Positions 24,088-35,458 of a DNA stretch of 64,000 nucleotides are shown one piece after another. Made by a program: the position numbers and the translations under genes. The first letter of the stretch is position 1. Each line of letters starts with the position of its first letter. Under the pieces are notes generated by a model that had not been told where the DNA came from, did no database searches, and saw nothing but the letters and a program-made list of their open reading frames with translations. The DNA is from Lepisosteus oculatus (Eukaryota > Chordata > Actinopteri > Semionotiformes > Lepisosteidae): positions 3,792,001-3,856,000 of the forward strand of contig NC_090723.1 of NCBI RefSeq assembly GCF_040954835.1, written 5' to 3'.

Positions 24088-24595
24088 TTCATAATTATAA
24101 CAACAATGATAATTCCTTACACTTACAATATATAAGCATATTTATATATATCTGCTTTTCTGAACACTCCACTCAAAGCACTTTACAGGTAATGGGGACT
24201 CTGCTCCACCACCATCAGTATGTACCCTCCATGTGGATGATGTGACGGTTGCCAAAGACCACCTGTACAATTCACCACACACCAGCTCTCAGATCTCAGG
24301 AGAACAGAGTGAGGAAGCCAGTTTATAGATGGGGGTTATTAGGCAGCCTTGATTGGGAAAGGCCAATGGGTAATTTGGCCAGCATGCCAGAGTAACTCTC
24401 TGGGATTTTTTAACGACCACAGAGTTTTACGTCTCATTCGAAGGACAGTGCCTTTTTACAGTACAGTGCCAAATCCCTATAAAGAGGCATTAGCACCCAC
24501 ACAGACTGCAGGGTGAGCGCCCCCTATTGGCCCCACTAACACCCCTTCCAGCAGTAACCTTAGCTTTCCCAGGCGGTCTCCCATCCAGGTAGTGG
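24088..24595 (-). repeat. 5S rRNA-derived SINE, minus orientation
   Basis: On the minus strand the head carries GGATGGGAGACCGCCTGGGA, identical to the internal control region (box C) of vertebrate 5S rRNA. The body follows (GGTGAGCGCCCCCTATTGG seen on plus) and then the tail AAAGTGCTTTGAGTGGAGTG. The first part of the 5S head is missing. Confidence 0.75.
24517..24530 (-). promoter_or_regulatory. CTCF-like core motif in 5S-SINE
   Basis: The minus strand reads CCAATAGGGGGCGC, 13/14 against CCASYAGRKGGCRS, at the same place in the element as the perfect match at 45132. Confidence 0.35.
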
Positions 24596-25080
24596 TGTTG
24601 GAATGCTGGAAGGCCATGTGTGGGGAGACGCCACTATTGTGTCTGTATTTGAGCCCGGAGTGCCTTTAAGCCCAGTCAGTGGCTGGGACAGACAGGTCTT
24701 AAAAGGGATGCCTTTGCCCACCTCCTTAGACCACCAATGACCACCACTGCTCTCACTTTGGAGGGATCGGAGCTAATGGCCCAGACACCCAGTGCAGTTT
24801 GCCTGGGAGCAGTTTTTCAGAGAGCCGTTCTTGCCTCTTTCCCAGTGTGCGGACTCTTTCTGCTGCCTACAGCTCACCGACTCAGATTTCAACACATTCA
24901 ACACATTAATCTTCATCCCTCCTGGCTCCAGACCCCCAAGTTATACACAGCACCCAGATTGCTGGGCCCGGAGGCTCAGTGTTGCGTAATTACTGTAGGA
25001 CACCACAACAAAGCCAGTGCTAAGGTGCAGATAGTTTCTGTTTTATTTAATTTCCTTCTTGTTGAAAGTATTGATCTATT

Positions 25081-25106
25081 GTAAAAGCGCTATATAAGTG
25101 TAAGCA

Positions 25107-25166
<60 letters not shown>
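25081..25166 (+). repeat. 5S-SINE 3' tail with long TTA microsatellite
   Basis: AAAAGCGCTATATAAGTGTA then about 19 TTA units (25108-25166). Only the 3' end of the element is present. Confidence 0.75.
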
Positions 25167-27783
25167 GTGGTTACAGTGTAGTGTATACAAATCTGACCAG
25201 TGATTTTAACAGAAGTCTCGTTTGGATTAAATCTGAAGGAGTGATTTTGGGAAGACGTGGGCTCTGAGTCAGACACATTCAAAAGCATTATTACACACTT
25301 CAGAACAGGCGCTAAAAACCCGTGAAGCTTTAAACTTGGTTTTGAGTGGGGAGTTCAGGACCTTCGCTGTGGTATTTGTAACCAGGGCTGTTCTACCCTA
25401 GCCCAGACAGTGTTCAGCAGTGCCAAACCGGTCGTCTTAGAAACTGGGACAAAGAGAGTGAGCCAGGAGCACCAGTGCTCTTTTTCAGAGCTTCTCTGTC
25501 TTTTTTGCTTTCGGGTTTGGTGCCAGACGTCGCCGAGCGAGCGAGCGAATGAGGCTCAGGGAGTTTTCATTTCTTCTGGAGGCCCTTTTTTCCCTGGTTT
25601 GTTTGTTAACACAAGGGATAAAATGGGGACACCCGCTGAATTCAGCCCCCACCCACCCACTCAATTTACAGGAAAGTGTGCCTGATACTCCACGTGGGTC
25701 AAGAGCCAAGATCAGCTACTTCACCTGCCTAAGATCCAAGCCGGGGGTGTCGCCTGACACCTCTCCCCCTGCAGAGGTGGGGAGAGAGCTGCCCCCCCCC
25801 CCGCCCCCCCACCATTCTGCTTCAGACGGGACAGTGCGTGAGAATCCAGGGTCCAGATCCTTGGAGCCCAGGAAGGGGGTGGGAGACGCAGAAGTGGCAG
25901 GGAAATGAGAGCTTTAGAACTTCATCTGAAACAACATAAACAGCTGTGAGATCAGCCTGGCCTGAGGCCTTCTGTCTCCAAGGGAGCGAATACCCCTCCC
26001 CGACGCAGCCCGGCTCTCCGATCCACAGTACTGGGGTGGCAGGACACCAGCCTGACTCCTGCCTGGGGGGGCAACACTTCTCAAGATGGCTGGGTCATTT
26101 CTTGGCCCTGTTTGCCCTCCCTCAGTTTTTCTTTATGCTCAATTCACATGTAATATTGGCAAAGCACTGCTAATATGAGCAAGGACAACTGATCACTTGC
26201 GCTGTTCCCCAGAGCTGCTGGAAGGGGGCTCAGCTCAGCCGATCTCTGCATGCTCTTCATTCATTGAGCTAGACTTCAAACTGATCCCCCCCTCGCCACT
26301 AACCTCAACTCTAGAAGAGCTTTCAAATACAGGTACATGAAGTGCACTGTAAGTTCAGTGTTTTTATACTGCTCAAAGAATATCTTATAAGTAAATTGTG
26401 TAGATGCCCTTAAACACCTATTATTAATATTATTATTATTATTAACAACCATTATCAGATATGTGATTACAATTCAAACTGGCAACATATAATCTCTTAT
26501 GGTAAATAGTCTTGTGATGTCATTGCATGTTTCATTAAGCAGATTATATGTGGGACTGCACATCATTTACTTGTATGACACATTCCCGTTTCAGTGTAAA
26601 TACATTTGAATTACCGTGTAGTTCATTTACCTGTATCGCGCAGTGTTTCTATTCGTCTGCTTTCTTGACTCTCGGCTCCTAAGCGGATGGAGGCGGTTCG
26701 TTCAGTTTAATTAGAACCTTTTAAAGGTCGATTGCTGTCGTCCTTTCCCCAGGTAGTGCAGAGCGCTCTTTCCTTGCCTGCCAACGGAATTCGTGTCCGA
26801 ATCTCCCCGACCTCTGCACAGCGCCTGCGACGCTCAGACCATCAGGAACTTCCAATTGCGCGACAGTTTGAAAGACTCCTAATCCTTGAATGTCTGGGGG
26901 CATTTTGGTGGCGGTTGAAGTGATGGAGAATGCAGACTGACTCTCACTCATTTGTGCAATCGATAACTTCTGCACGCAGGGACCGCGCTACTCTAAAAGA
27001 AAGACGGATTGGATCTGGGGGAAAAGACTGTCAGATTTGTTCTGGGACGTTAGTAGCTCCTAGCTCTCTATTCCTTTTATGCTGAATTTGTTGCCTCCAA
27101 ATTTTGTTGCTGATATATCTGTATACCTAACGTGACTCACGGACGATGCTTGGCACATTTGTCTGCTACAAAACGTTTCTGAACCTTTCACCTACTAAAG
27201 TACAGTCTCCCGGGTGCAGACGATAAAATAGGACTATCTAAAAGTCGCGCTGTATGCGATATCATTCAGTTTTCAGTTCACCGGAAAGCCGCAACATTGT
27301 AACTCATGACGATGATGATGTCGTGAAGAATGAAAGGAAGCGTTGAGTTAAAACACATCCTTGAATCAACTATTAAATAATAAATGCACCCAAACTCTGG
27401 TCAGTATGAGTTCAGAGTCCCTGGGACGGGACCAAAACCCACTCAGTTCATCCTTACCTGAACTGCCTTTTCAGTTTGGGCACTGTTCAGGAATGTAACT
27501 CTAAATAAAAACTATGCGTCTGCACTGTTATTAGAGAGATTTGTTATAGTCGCAGCGCGGCTGGTCAACTACCCTACAGCAGTTGTAGTTGGCATTCACG
27601 AGGAACGACAGCAGCTGAAGACTGTGTGACTGTAGAACCGTTTATTGAAGTTACCGAAACCCCGCTTGCCTTAGGGCCATGGGACGGAGAGGCTAGGACC
27701 CCCCGTGTTTGGTGAAGAGGTGACCAAGGGGTAGCTGCACAGGTGAACATGAGGTGGTGCAGTAACTGTGTGAGCTGAGGCAA

Positions 27784-27791
27784 TGACGTCA
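27784..27791. promoter_or_regulatory. Palindromic CRE
   Basis: TGACGTCA preceded by CAA. It matches the CREB/ATF consensus exactly; a second copy lies at 28164. Confidence 0.35.
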
Positions 27792-28163
27792 GGTTTAATT
27801 GCGAGTTGCGGCAGCTGAGCTTAACACGAGCCCGGCTGCCTTCATCCCTCCCGAACGTTCGTCAGAACCCCGTGCAACACCTGCGTGACGCACACACGGC
27901 AGGCGCGCGGTGAACGCCAGCTGTTTCGTGCTGAAACGCCGCGTTGCGCCCGCCGATGTCTCTCTGCTCCCCGGACTGCTCAGGCTCCGTCTTGCTGCAA
28001 ACGTGTCCTTAACAGTCACTGCGCTAGCCTGGTACCGGTGAGTGGTAGCGGGCAAAAACAGCCTGAGCCGGATTGTTAAAGCGAGATTATTTCTGTGTGC
28101 ACAACAGATACTGCTGTCAGACATCCACGTCACACAAGTAGTGCAGAAGGCCAGTAATATCAA

Positions 28164-28171
28164 TGACGTCA
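28164..28171. promoter_or_regulatory. Palindromic CRE
   Basis: TGACGTCA, again preceded by CAA, 380 bases from the first copy. Confidence 0.35.
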
Positions 28172-28797
28172 CCACCACCCCTTGCACACTGAATTTGAGC
28201 TCCTTCCACCTGGGCATTGACTTAGACTATCCAGATTCAACTGCAACAGGACTGTCTATTAATCTGCTTCATCTGGACAATTGATTGTGTATTTTATGTC
28301 ACAAGTTGTTCTCTTTCTCATCATGCACGTACTGTATGTCTCTTATTAGTTAATGGGTTTGTGTTGCCTTAGATGTACTGGGTGTAGTGTTATGTCTTCT
28401 ACCTGCCTGCAAAGCAAATTTCCCACCTGGGACAAGAAGAGGGAACAAGTACCTGGGGAAAAGAAGTCTCTACGTTAAACACAAGTATGCTTCACCCTGC
28501 GGGATGACTGGCAAACCAAGTGTTGCTCCAGCTTTGCTTACTGTATCTACAGATGCACAGCAGTCCCTTCAGAGGAACCCACCTCCCTTCAGGTATAAAT
28601 GAAAGGAAAACTAAGTTATTTGCCAAAAAGAGGTTCAGCGGTGGTTTGCCGCCTTGCCAAGCCTGTAATTCGCTAACCTGTGGGCAGGAGTGTGATTGGA
28701 TGAGAGGCGCGCTGGGGGACAGATAATTGATAGGTGCTGTAGTAATGGATTCCACACTCGCCCGTCTTTCAGCGGCTCTCTTTCCACATCCAGCTCG

Positions 28798-28899
28798 CCT
28801 GGGGACGGGGGAGGGAGGAAGGAGCCGAGCTGGGTGGAGAGAAGGGGGGAGAGGGCTGGGAGATGGGGAATGGGAATGAGGGTGAAGAGGGGGGGCACA
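28798..28899 (+). other. Purine-rich, G-run tract
   Basis: Many runs of three or more G separated by A-rich spacers; G-quadruplex potential. No gene seen. Confidence 0.4.
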
Positions 28900-31109
28900 G
28901 GGGTGACGGCTGGAATTCGCTCCCACTTTGTCCTGTGCAGCAGTGCTGTTTGGCCCCCTTGCTGGGACACAGCTAGGGTCTGACGAGGACAGCGTACAGA
29001 CATGGATCCTGAAGACATCTGTGGCACCTTCTCCATACGGGGATAAAGCCTCTTCACTGTTTCTTCTTGTCTCCCTGATGCACCACGGAGAGGTTTAGGA
29101 GATCCTTTGTGCCCACTGCTGTCTGAGCCCCGAATAACTCTAAAACAATCCTAATTCGGACGTTTACTGTTTTTATACTGTTCTTGTTTTAGAAAAAGCG
29201 CACTGCATTGGTTCATCAGTGGTGCCAGTGTCTGGTTTTGGTGCAGTTGTTGTGTTTGTGTGATCTTTTATGTCTATGAGCTGCGCTGACAACTAAATTT
29301 CATCCTTCCAGGATGCATAAAGTGTGCGCACCCTAGTCAGCTGTGTTTTCTTCATATGGTCTTCAGAGCGGCGCTCCTCAGTCTTTATCAGCACTGTTTG
29401 AATCGGTGAAGGCAATCCTGCTTCCACAGAGCTTGTCTGACAAAATCCCATGAAAGGATTCTCTTATATCCAACAGTCCTCAGGTCTTATTAGTAATAAT
29501 ATTATTGTGTGCCCAGTGTATACTGCAAGATATTGGACAGGAAAGGTTGCATGCATTATTTCTTCATTATTAATATTCATTGAGGTCAGTTTCTGTTCTC
29601 CTGAACACTGCAGCTCTGGGACAGGAGGCAGTGCTGATTACAGAGGAGCAGTATTAATCCATGCCAGGCATCGTCAGAATCAGAGCACAGGCAGCCTGTG
29701 GCAGTGGGGGGCTTTCTGATCAGTAGCTGTGTGTGTGTTTACACAGAGGAAGCTAATTCATTAGCCTTGGGTGAAACACCTGTAGCTGTGCGAGTGTGTG
29801 TGTGAGTGTGTGCTGGACAGAACACGACAAGAAGCCCTTCCACCCCCAGATGAAAGGAAGTTTGGGTTAGATGATTAAAAAAACAATTAGTGAAGAGGAT
29901 TTCGTGTCAGCAGTTTGGGGCAGGTGTGTGTTTGTGACAGGAAGAGAGGGTCAAAACAGCAAACAGTGGTTTCATTTCTGAATGTTTATTGTGGCATTCC
30001 TTTGTAAAACAAAAGTAGCAAATTGTAGTGGTGACATCATGATGAAAGAACTGTAAAGTGCACAGATGTTACGAAATAATGTGTGGTGTTCTGTAAGAAA
30101 CTAGAACAGCATGGGTAAACTAAAAAATGACTGAACTAAATTTAAATAGGGGCAGGCATGTTGAATCCCTGAGGATCTGTGGAACAATACTCTCACTGGC
30201 CAAAAAATTAGGGTTCTCGGTCTGTAAACGCCAAGAGCAGTTTGATCAGGCTGTGGTGTGCAGTCCGCAGGGTTGTCAAATACCTACAGTTCCAACCTGT
30301 CTCATTCTTCCCACCTGCTTTCAATAGAATATGGAGCCGAGGATGGTTCTGGCTGGGCGAATAGATGGAAGACAGCCCCAGGGGTCCCGAGAATCGATTC
30401 ACGTCCTTGGAGCAGCCTGACAGGTAGGCCACTGAGTGTAACTGTCGCTCCCGATCATGGTTGTGGACACAAACGGAAAAATTTACAAATGATAATGATT
30501 ATTATTAATAAAGTCACATAATTAAGGCTCTGGTTGTAATATAGATCTGGCATTTGATTTAACGTGAGAATTTTGGAATACCTATTGTACGTACCGTACA
30601 ATATCGCTGTGATGCCTCTGTGCTAAGCTGTCGTTGACTTGTGAATAGATCAAGATCCCAGTACACAAAATTACCCTTCTGTACTGTGTCTGCTGTAAGG
30701 ATAGTCCCGACACCAGCGGCTTTTTCTGTCGTCTCTTCTTGGGCAGTAATACCACCTGCTCAACTGACTTGGGAACCTTGACCTTAACTATTGTGTGTCC
30801 CAGTCTTCAGCCATTGTGCATTGATTTTTTTTACAAACTACGAAGTCACCATTATTATTATATACTGTCTATATTATTACATACTCACCAAATGTGGAAT
30901 TGCCAATAGTTTAAACATTCTGGCAATGATGGGCAATGAGGAGTGAGTCTCCAGCCATGCAGGCTGACAACGTTAGCGTTTCCGACGACGGCGGTGTGGG
31001 CTGGGTTTTACAACCACCGTTTAGAGTTTAAATTGCGGAATAGTTTTTTAAAGAAGCGTTTGATTCATTGGTAACCACTTCCATAAACAAAAAAAAATCA
31101 GTATAGCTT

Positions 31110-34100
31110 TTTTTACAAAGAAATGCATTTATTTAACCAATACTTTGCACTTAAATAAGAACATAATATAGTATATATATATATCTTTAAAAAATATCAC
31201 ATAAAGTAAAGATCATTATGTACAACCCAGGCAACATGTACGTAATGTCTAGAAAATAATCTGTTGGATTTCATTTCATTAAAGATGCACAGGCTACATA
31301 TATATTTGTATATATAAAGCAGATAAATAATTTAAATATTTCTTTGTCTAGAGGCTGTACAAATGAGGTAGAAAAATAAAATTTGGATATAAATTCCCTT
31401 GTTCCAGAAGTCTTGAGCCGCAGTGTAAAAACATTCATCCTGAAACGATCCTTCCTCTAATGTACAAAGATTCTCTGGAACACCCTCTATCAGATACGCA
31501 GTACATATGGGAAAGTTTCTAGTGTGTCAGTACGGATATATTTCCTATTTAGAAGTTGCATTTGATTTTAAAAGCATTTGTAGAAACTATTTTTGCAAAA
31601 TGCTAGAATATGAGTAACAGCAATAATGTACAAAGTAGGATTATTTTATAACTTACAATGAAGAGTATTGGTACCTTATAAACCAAGATGAAGGAAACAA
31701 ACATCCATTTAAGAGACACAGGCAGTGGATCATGCTGTTAAACATGCTGTTTTGAAATCAGAGTTTGACCTGACCTGAACGTGGCTGGTATAGTCATTCA
31801 GTTTTGAGATACAGGTTTTATTTTTTTCTCTGAATTGCACTGAAATAATTAATTGAGGGGCTAGAGTAGTGGATAGAGGGTGTCTGGTTTTTATTTCACC
31901 TGAGCTGTTCCCAATTTTTAAGTCAGTGGTTGGATTGGAGTGATTTAGCACACTGCAATATCTTCAGCCTGGATCTAAGGAGAGACGTAAAACCTACTGC
32001 TGACTGTGTTCTTTCAGCACAGTTGATCTGCCCCAGGAGCTCCCAATCTTAAATCACTGGGTGAGTTTTTATATCTCCTGAAGTTGTAATCAGGGCCTAA
32101 ACCAGGACAGGTGTATTTAAACTAATGAACCAGTTAAGGTATAGTGGGACCAGCTTGTCGTCATGGTTGTGATACTGGCTGAATGAGGTATTTGGAACAA
32201 TTAGCTACTTACAGCTAAACACAACAGCATCCTCTCCTTTCTAACCTTGCTTGTGCTCTTACTATCCTATGAAGGGGGCCCTGTGTCTTGAATGTCTATT
32301 GATCATTGAGTGAGGGGGCTTGCTGGTCTGTGCTCAATAGAGCAGTTTTAGAGGCCAGACACTGTGCTAAATGTTTGCTCCTCCAAGTCGTCAGTAGAAG
32401 ATTCTCCGAGTGAAGCAAAGTGGTGTACCTTTTTTGGGCACGTTTACAGTAAATGCAAAAGGTACAGCTTAATCAGTGTGGCCAATTTTATCAGACTATT
32501 TGAACAACTCAGGGGAATTTCCTGCTATGCATCAATTACCTGTCTGTGATTATCCTGACTGTGTGCCAATGAAAACAGATGTCTGATACAGCGAAGATGT
32601 AATACTCTTAATAACATCCAGGTTTTGGGAAAGGAGGGGGGGGTCAGTCTGTTTTGACAAGATTTTAGCTTGATCAAATGAATCCTAAAGTGCTGTGAGA
32701 ACCTATATAAACTGAACACAGGAGCGCTACCCAGCTGAGTTTCATCTTTGTGGGCTCTTTGGCTTTTGGAAATGAAATTCGGGAGACAGTTCAGCTCATG
32801 GGCACACTGTCAGCATTCTGACAATTAAAGAAACAAACACGTTTACTCGGAAAGTAAAAATCACGTGACAAGAACACGTTAGGACATTTTCCCCTTCGTC
32901 ATTGAGAACGAGGTCTGTTTTATCAAAGATAAATGGTGCAATTTGTGCTCATTGTTAAAACCAGAACCCAGATAATGAGCAACTTGAAAAGCAAATGCTA
33001 TATAAGACAAAAAGTCTGTGGGGACATTACTGTTGGTAATGTTAAATGGCATTTTTCCTTTACGAAGATTGCAGAAAATAAGGAAATATTGCTTGATCTT
33101 TGGCTCTCTGAGGACAATTAATTGTCCTGTTAAAAATAAATACAAGGTTTTGAAAGTTAGCTATTTACTTGATGCAGAGCACCTTAACAGCCACTGTGTC
33201 TGGGTTTCCTCAATGGATCCTTGCAGAAGTCGGGTCTTTTGTTTGACTGAGAGCAGAACCCCGAATTAGCTATCGGCCATTTAACAACAGATATCTTTAC
33301 ATATGATTGCAGACATGCATGTTGAACCTGTGTACAAAATATACAGAAGTCAGAACAGCAACCAGACGAGATCCATGTGATTAGGTTAGTTTACTGTAAG
33401 TCCTTGTAACTGAAGACGTCGTCTAGCTGACTGACTTGTTATACCTGTAGCGTACTATAGCTTGTAAAGTTTGGAAAGGACGGTCATAAAATCTTAATTG
33501 CAAGACACACATGGCACAGAAATATACAGCCAGTTAAAGCATGGTTAATCGCTGCAATGGAACAAGCATTGACTGTACAGATGTCAATATCATGGAATAA
33601 ATTACTGAATTAGACAGTGCAAGGAAATGCATTCACCTCCTTATCAATATTTAATCCTATGAGCCTGACCATTAGAAGCCAGTTTAAGACTGACCGTTGG
33701 CACTGCCTTCATTATATTAAAAAGCGAGACACACCCACTCTCATACACAGCAGGATCATGGGGGCTCCAGACAGACCCCACTGGGTGACTGCCTGCGTTG
33801 ATCTGAAGTGTGCCTTTCTGTGGTATTTTATTTAAAACAGCTCCCGGGCTTTTCATATTTAAGTGCTTCTTATTCTTCTATTTGAATGTGCCCCTTGAAG
33901 CTCATCTTACACATAAGGTGGTATAAATCCCAGTGGTATGAATCCCTTTTTTGTGGATTGACAGAAAAACAGACAAGCAAAAGAACAGACACGCAGAGAG
34001 ACAGTCAATTCTCTGCACTGTGAGAAACATACTAATAGAGGGTTTGAGCTACTGATAGCAGCCATTCCAATGCACCGCACTCGTCCCTGGATAGACCACC

Positions 34101-34999
34101 ATACAGTACCTTGTCTAAAGTGCAGTCTACACATATGGGGAACCCAGAGACCTGAGGCAGTGAAGAACCTTTCATCAAGTCCAGTAAAGGATTACTGTAT
34201 TAAGTTCCTCTCAAAACAAAATCTGGACGTGTCTAGGACAACCGCTTAATGTTCAGCTCACTTGTCACTTGTTCCGTCCGCGTCTTCAAAGCGTAATCAA
34301 ATCGGCATCACAGTGCAACTCCATTCTGACAGCGCGAGGACTGTCAGCACCAAGTCGAAAAGGTGACCTGTCCATCTGGAGCACAGGACAGGCTCACGGG
34401 CTTAGAAAGAGAACGAGAGAATAGTTAGAAGACGATGGCGCACAGAGATCCTCAGATTGCTGCTGTTCCACGGCTTTTAAAAGAAAGTATTTTGGGAGTG
34501 GACACATGTGCGCAGAGATGGCAGTGGTTTCCCTCCTGGATTATTCAAGGTTGCCACTGGAAGTCAGTTAAGAACACCTCCCAAGTCTCTGCTTTTTGGC
34601 TGCGTCGCAGTCTAGGAACGGAGCAGTTGGTGAGAGCTAGTTCCGCTTCCTGCGGCATTGTGCTAGTGAAATGATGCAAGAAAGACCAGGAGCTCCTCTC
34701 TCTTCCCTTGCTCCCTGCCTTTACCTTCCTCGTGTTGGCGTGCTCGCCCGTCTCCCTCGTCGTTCCTGACGAGCCCGTGTCATCCCTCTTTGCCCAGATC
34801 CCTCTCTCCTCGTGCCTCCTTGCTCTGCCTACGTTTCCACACGGACGGTCCCTGCCTCTTCCCCAGTTCCCTTATAATTCTGTCCCTGTAGCTGTCAAGA
34901 ATTCCCCCCTCTCTATCCCTCTCCATCTCCCCCCCTGCCCCTCTCTTTCTGTTTTGTTCCAGCGGGCTCTCCTCTCTCCCCCTCCCTGCTCCCTGTGTC
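31110..34999 (-). other. WNT9B: WNT9B 3' UTR (inferred, could be shorter)
   Basis: Minus-strand sequence after the WNT9B stop, AT-rich and without a recognised SINE. A minus-strand AATAAA at 33832-33827 could end a 1.2 kb form. The strongest signal is at 31133-31128. Extent inferred. Confidence 0.35.
31128..31133 (-). terminator. poly(A) signal, possible WNT9B distal site
   Basis: The minus strand reads AATAAA, then a T-rich downstream element (GATTTTTTTTTGTTTATGG) about 30 bases on. Confidence 0.4.
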
Positions 35000-35458
35000 T
35001 CAGGGCTTGCAGGTGTACACCTCCTCCTCCCTCAGGCAGGTCTGGCACTCCACATGGCAGCACCAGCGCACCTGGCAGTGGCAGGAGACGGTGCTGTGCT
35101 GCAGGGCGGTGTTGTAGCCGCGCCCGCAGCACAGGCTGTGGCAGCTGGTGTCCTTGGCGCAGGGGCGGCCGCCGGTGCCGGGGGAGTAGCGGGAGGGGCG
35201 GCAGAAGCTGGGCGAGTCCTCCAGGTAGACCAGGTCGGCGGGCCGGGGGCTGCCCCCTTGCCGCCGTGGCCCCGCCAGCTCCGGCTCGCCCGTGGCCGAG
35301 TTGGTGACGCTCAGCGCGCGCACCGCCGAGTCGTACTTGAACTTGAGCAGGCGCGCCGTGTCGTGGAAGGGGGACAGCTGCTTCCAGCAGGTGCGCACCG
35401 CGCAGGACCCCGAAACCCCGTGGCACTTGCAGGTGGTCTTCAGGCCGCTCTTCACCGC
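35000..35458 (-). CDS. WNT9B: WNT9B coding exon 4
   Basis: 459 nt, 152 codons plus [22 protein letters not shown] through [20 protein letters not shown] and the end VYTCKP. The acceptor's pyrimidine tract is a CT microsatellite. It carries the acylation-site serine and most of the C-terminal cysteines. Confidence 0.97.
   Translation of the reverse strand, partial: AVKSGLKTTCKCHGVSGSCAVRTCWKQLSPFHDTARLLKFKYDSAVRALSVTNSATGEPELAGPRRQGGSPRPADLVYLEDSPSFCRPSRYSPGTGGRPCAKDTSCHSLCCGRGYNTALQHSTVSCHCQVRWCCHVECQTCLREEEVYTCKP

Larger units (their letters stand above)
25167..31109. other. Intergenic, no gene seen
   Basis: No coding exon recognised. It contains a short TTA run at 26414-26444, a CpG-richer patch at 27560-28300 with two full CRE sites, and a purine-rich patch at 28798-28899. 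The longest minus-strand frame with an ATG (28217-27795, 140 codons) has one hydrophobic stretch but no recognisable family. Confidence 0.35.

Noticed and set aside
25108-25166. Regular repeat considered as a CRISPR array
   Set aside because: It is a simple TTA microsatellite at a SINE tail, with no spacers.
28492-29057. Overlapping 140-codon minus-strand frames
   Set aside because: They arise from a purine/pyrimidine-biased tract; the products are proline/serine/histidine-rich with no homology I can see.
34708-35307. 199-codon plus-strand frame
   Set aside because: Its second half is the antisense of WNT9B exon 4, whose Wnt signature is unmistakable on the minus strand.
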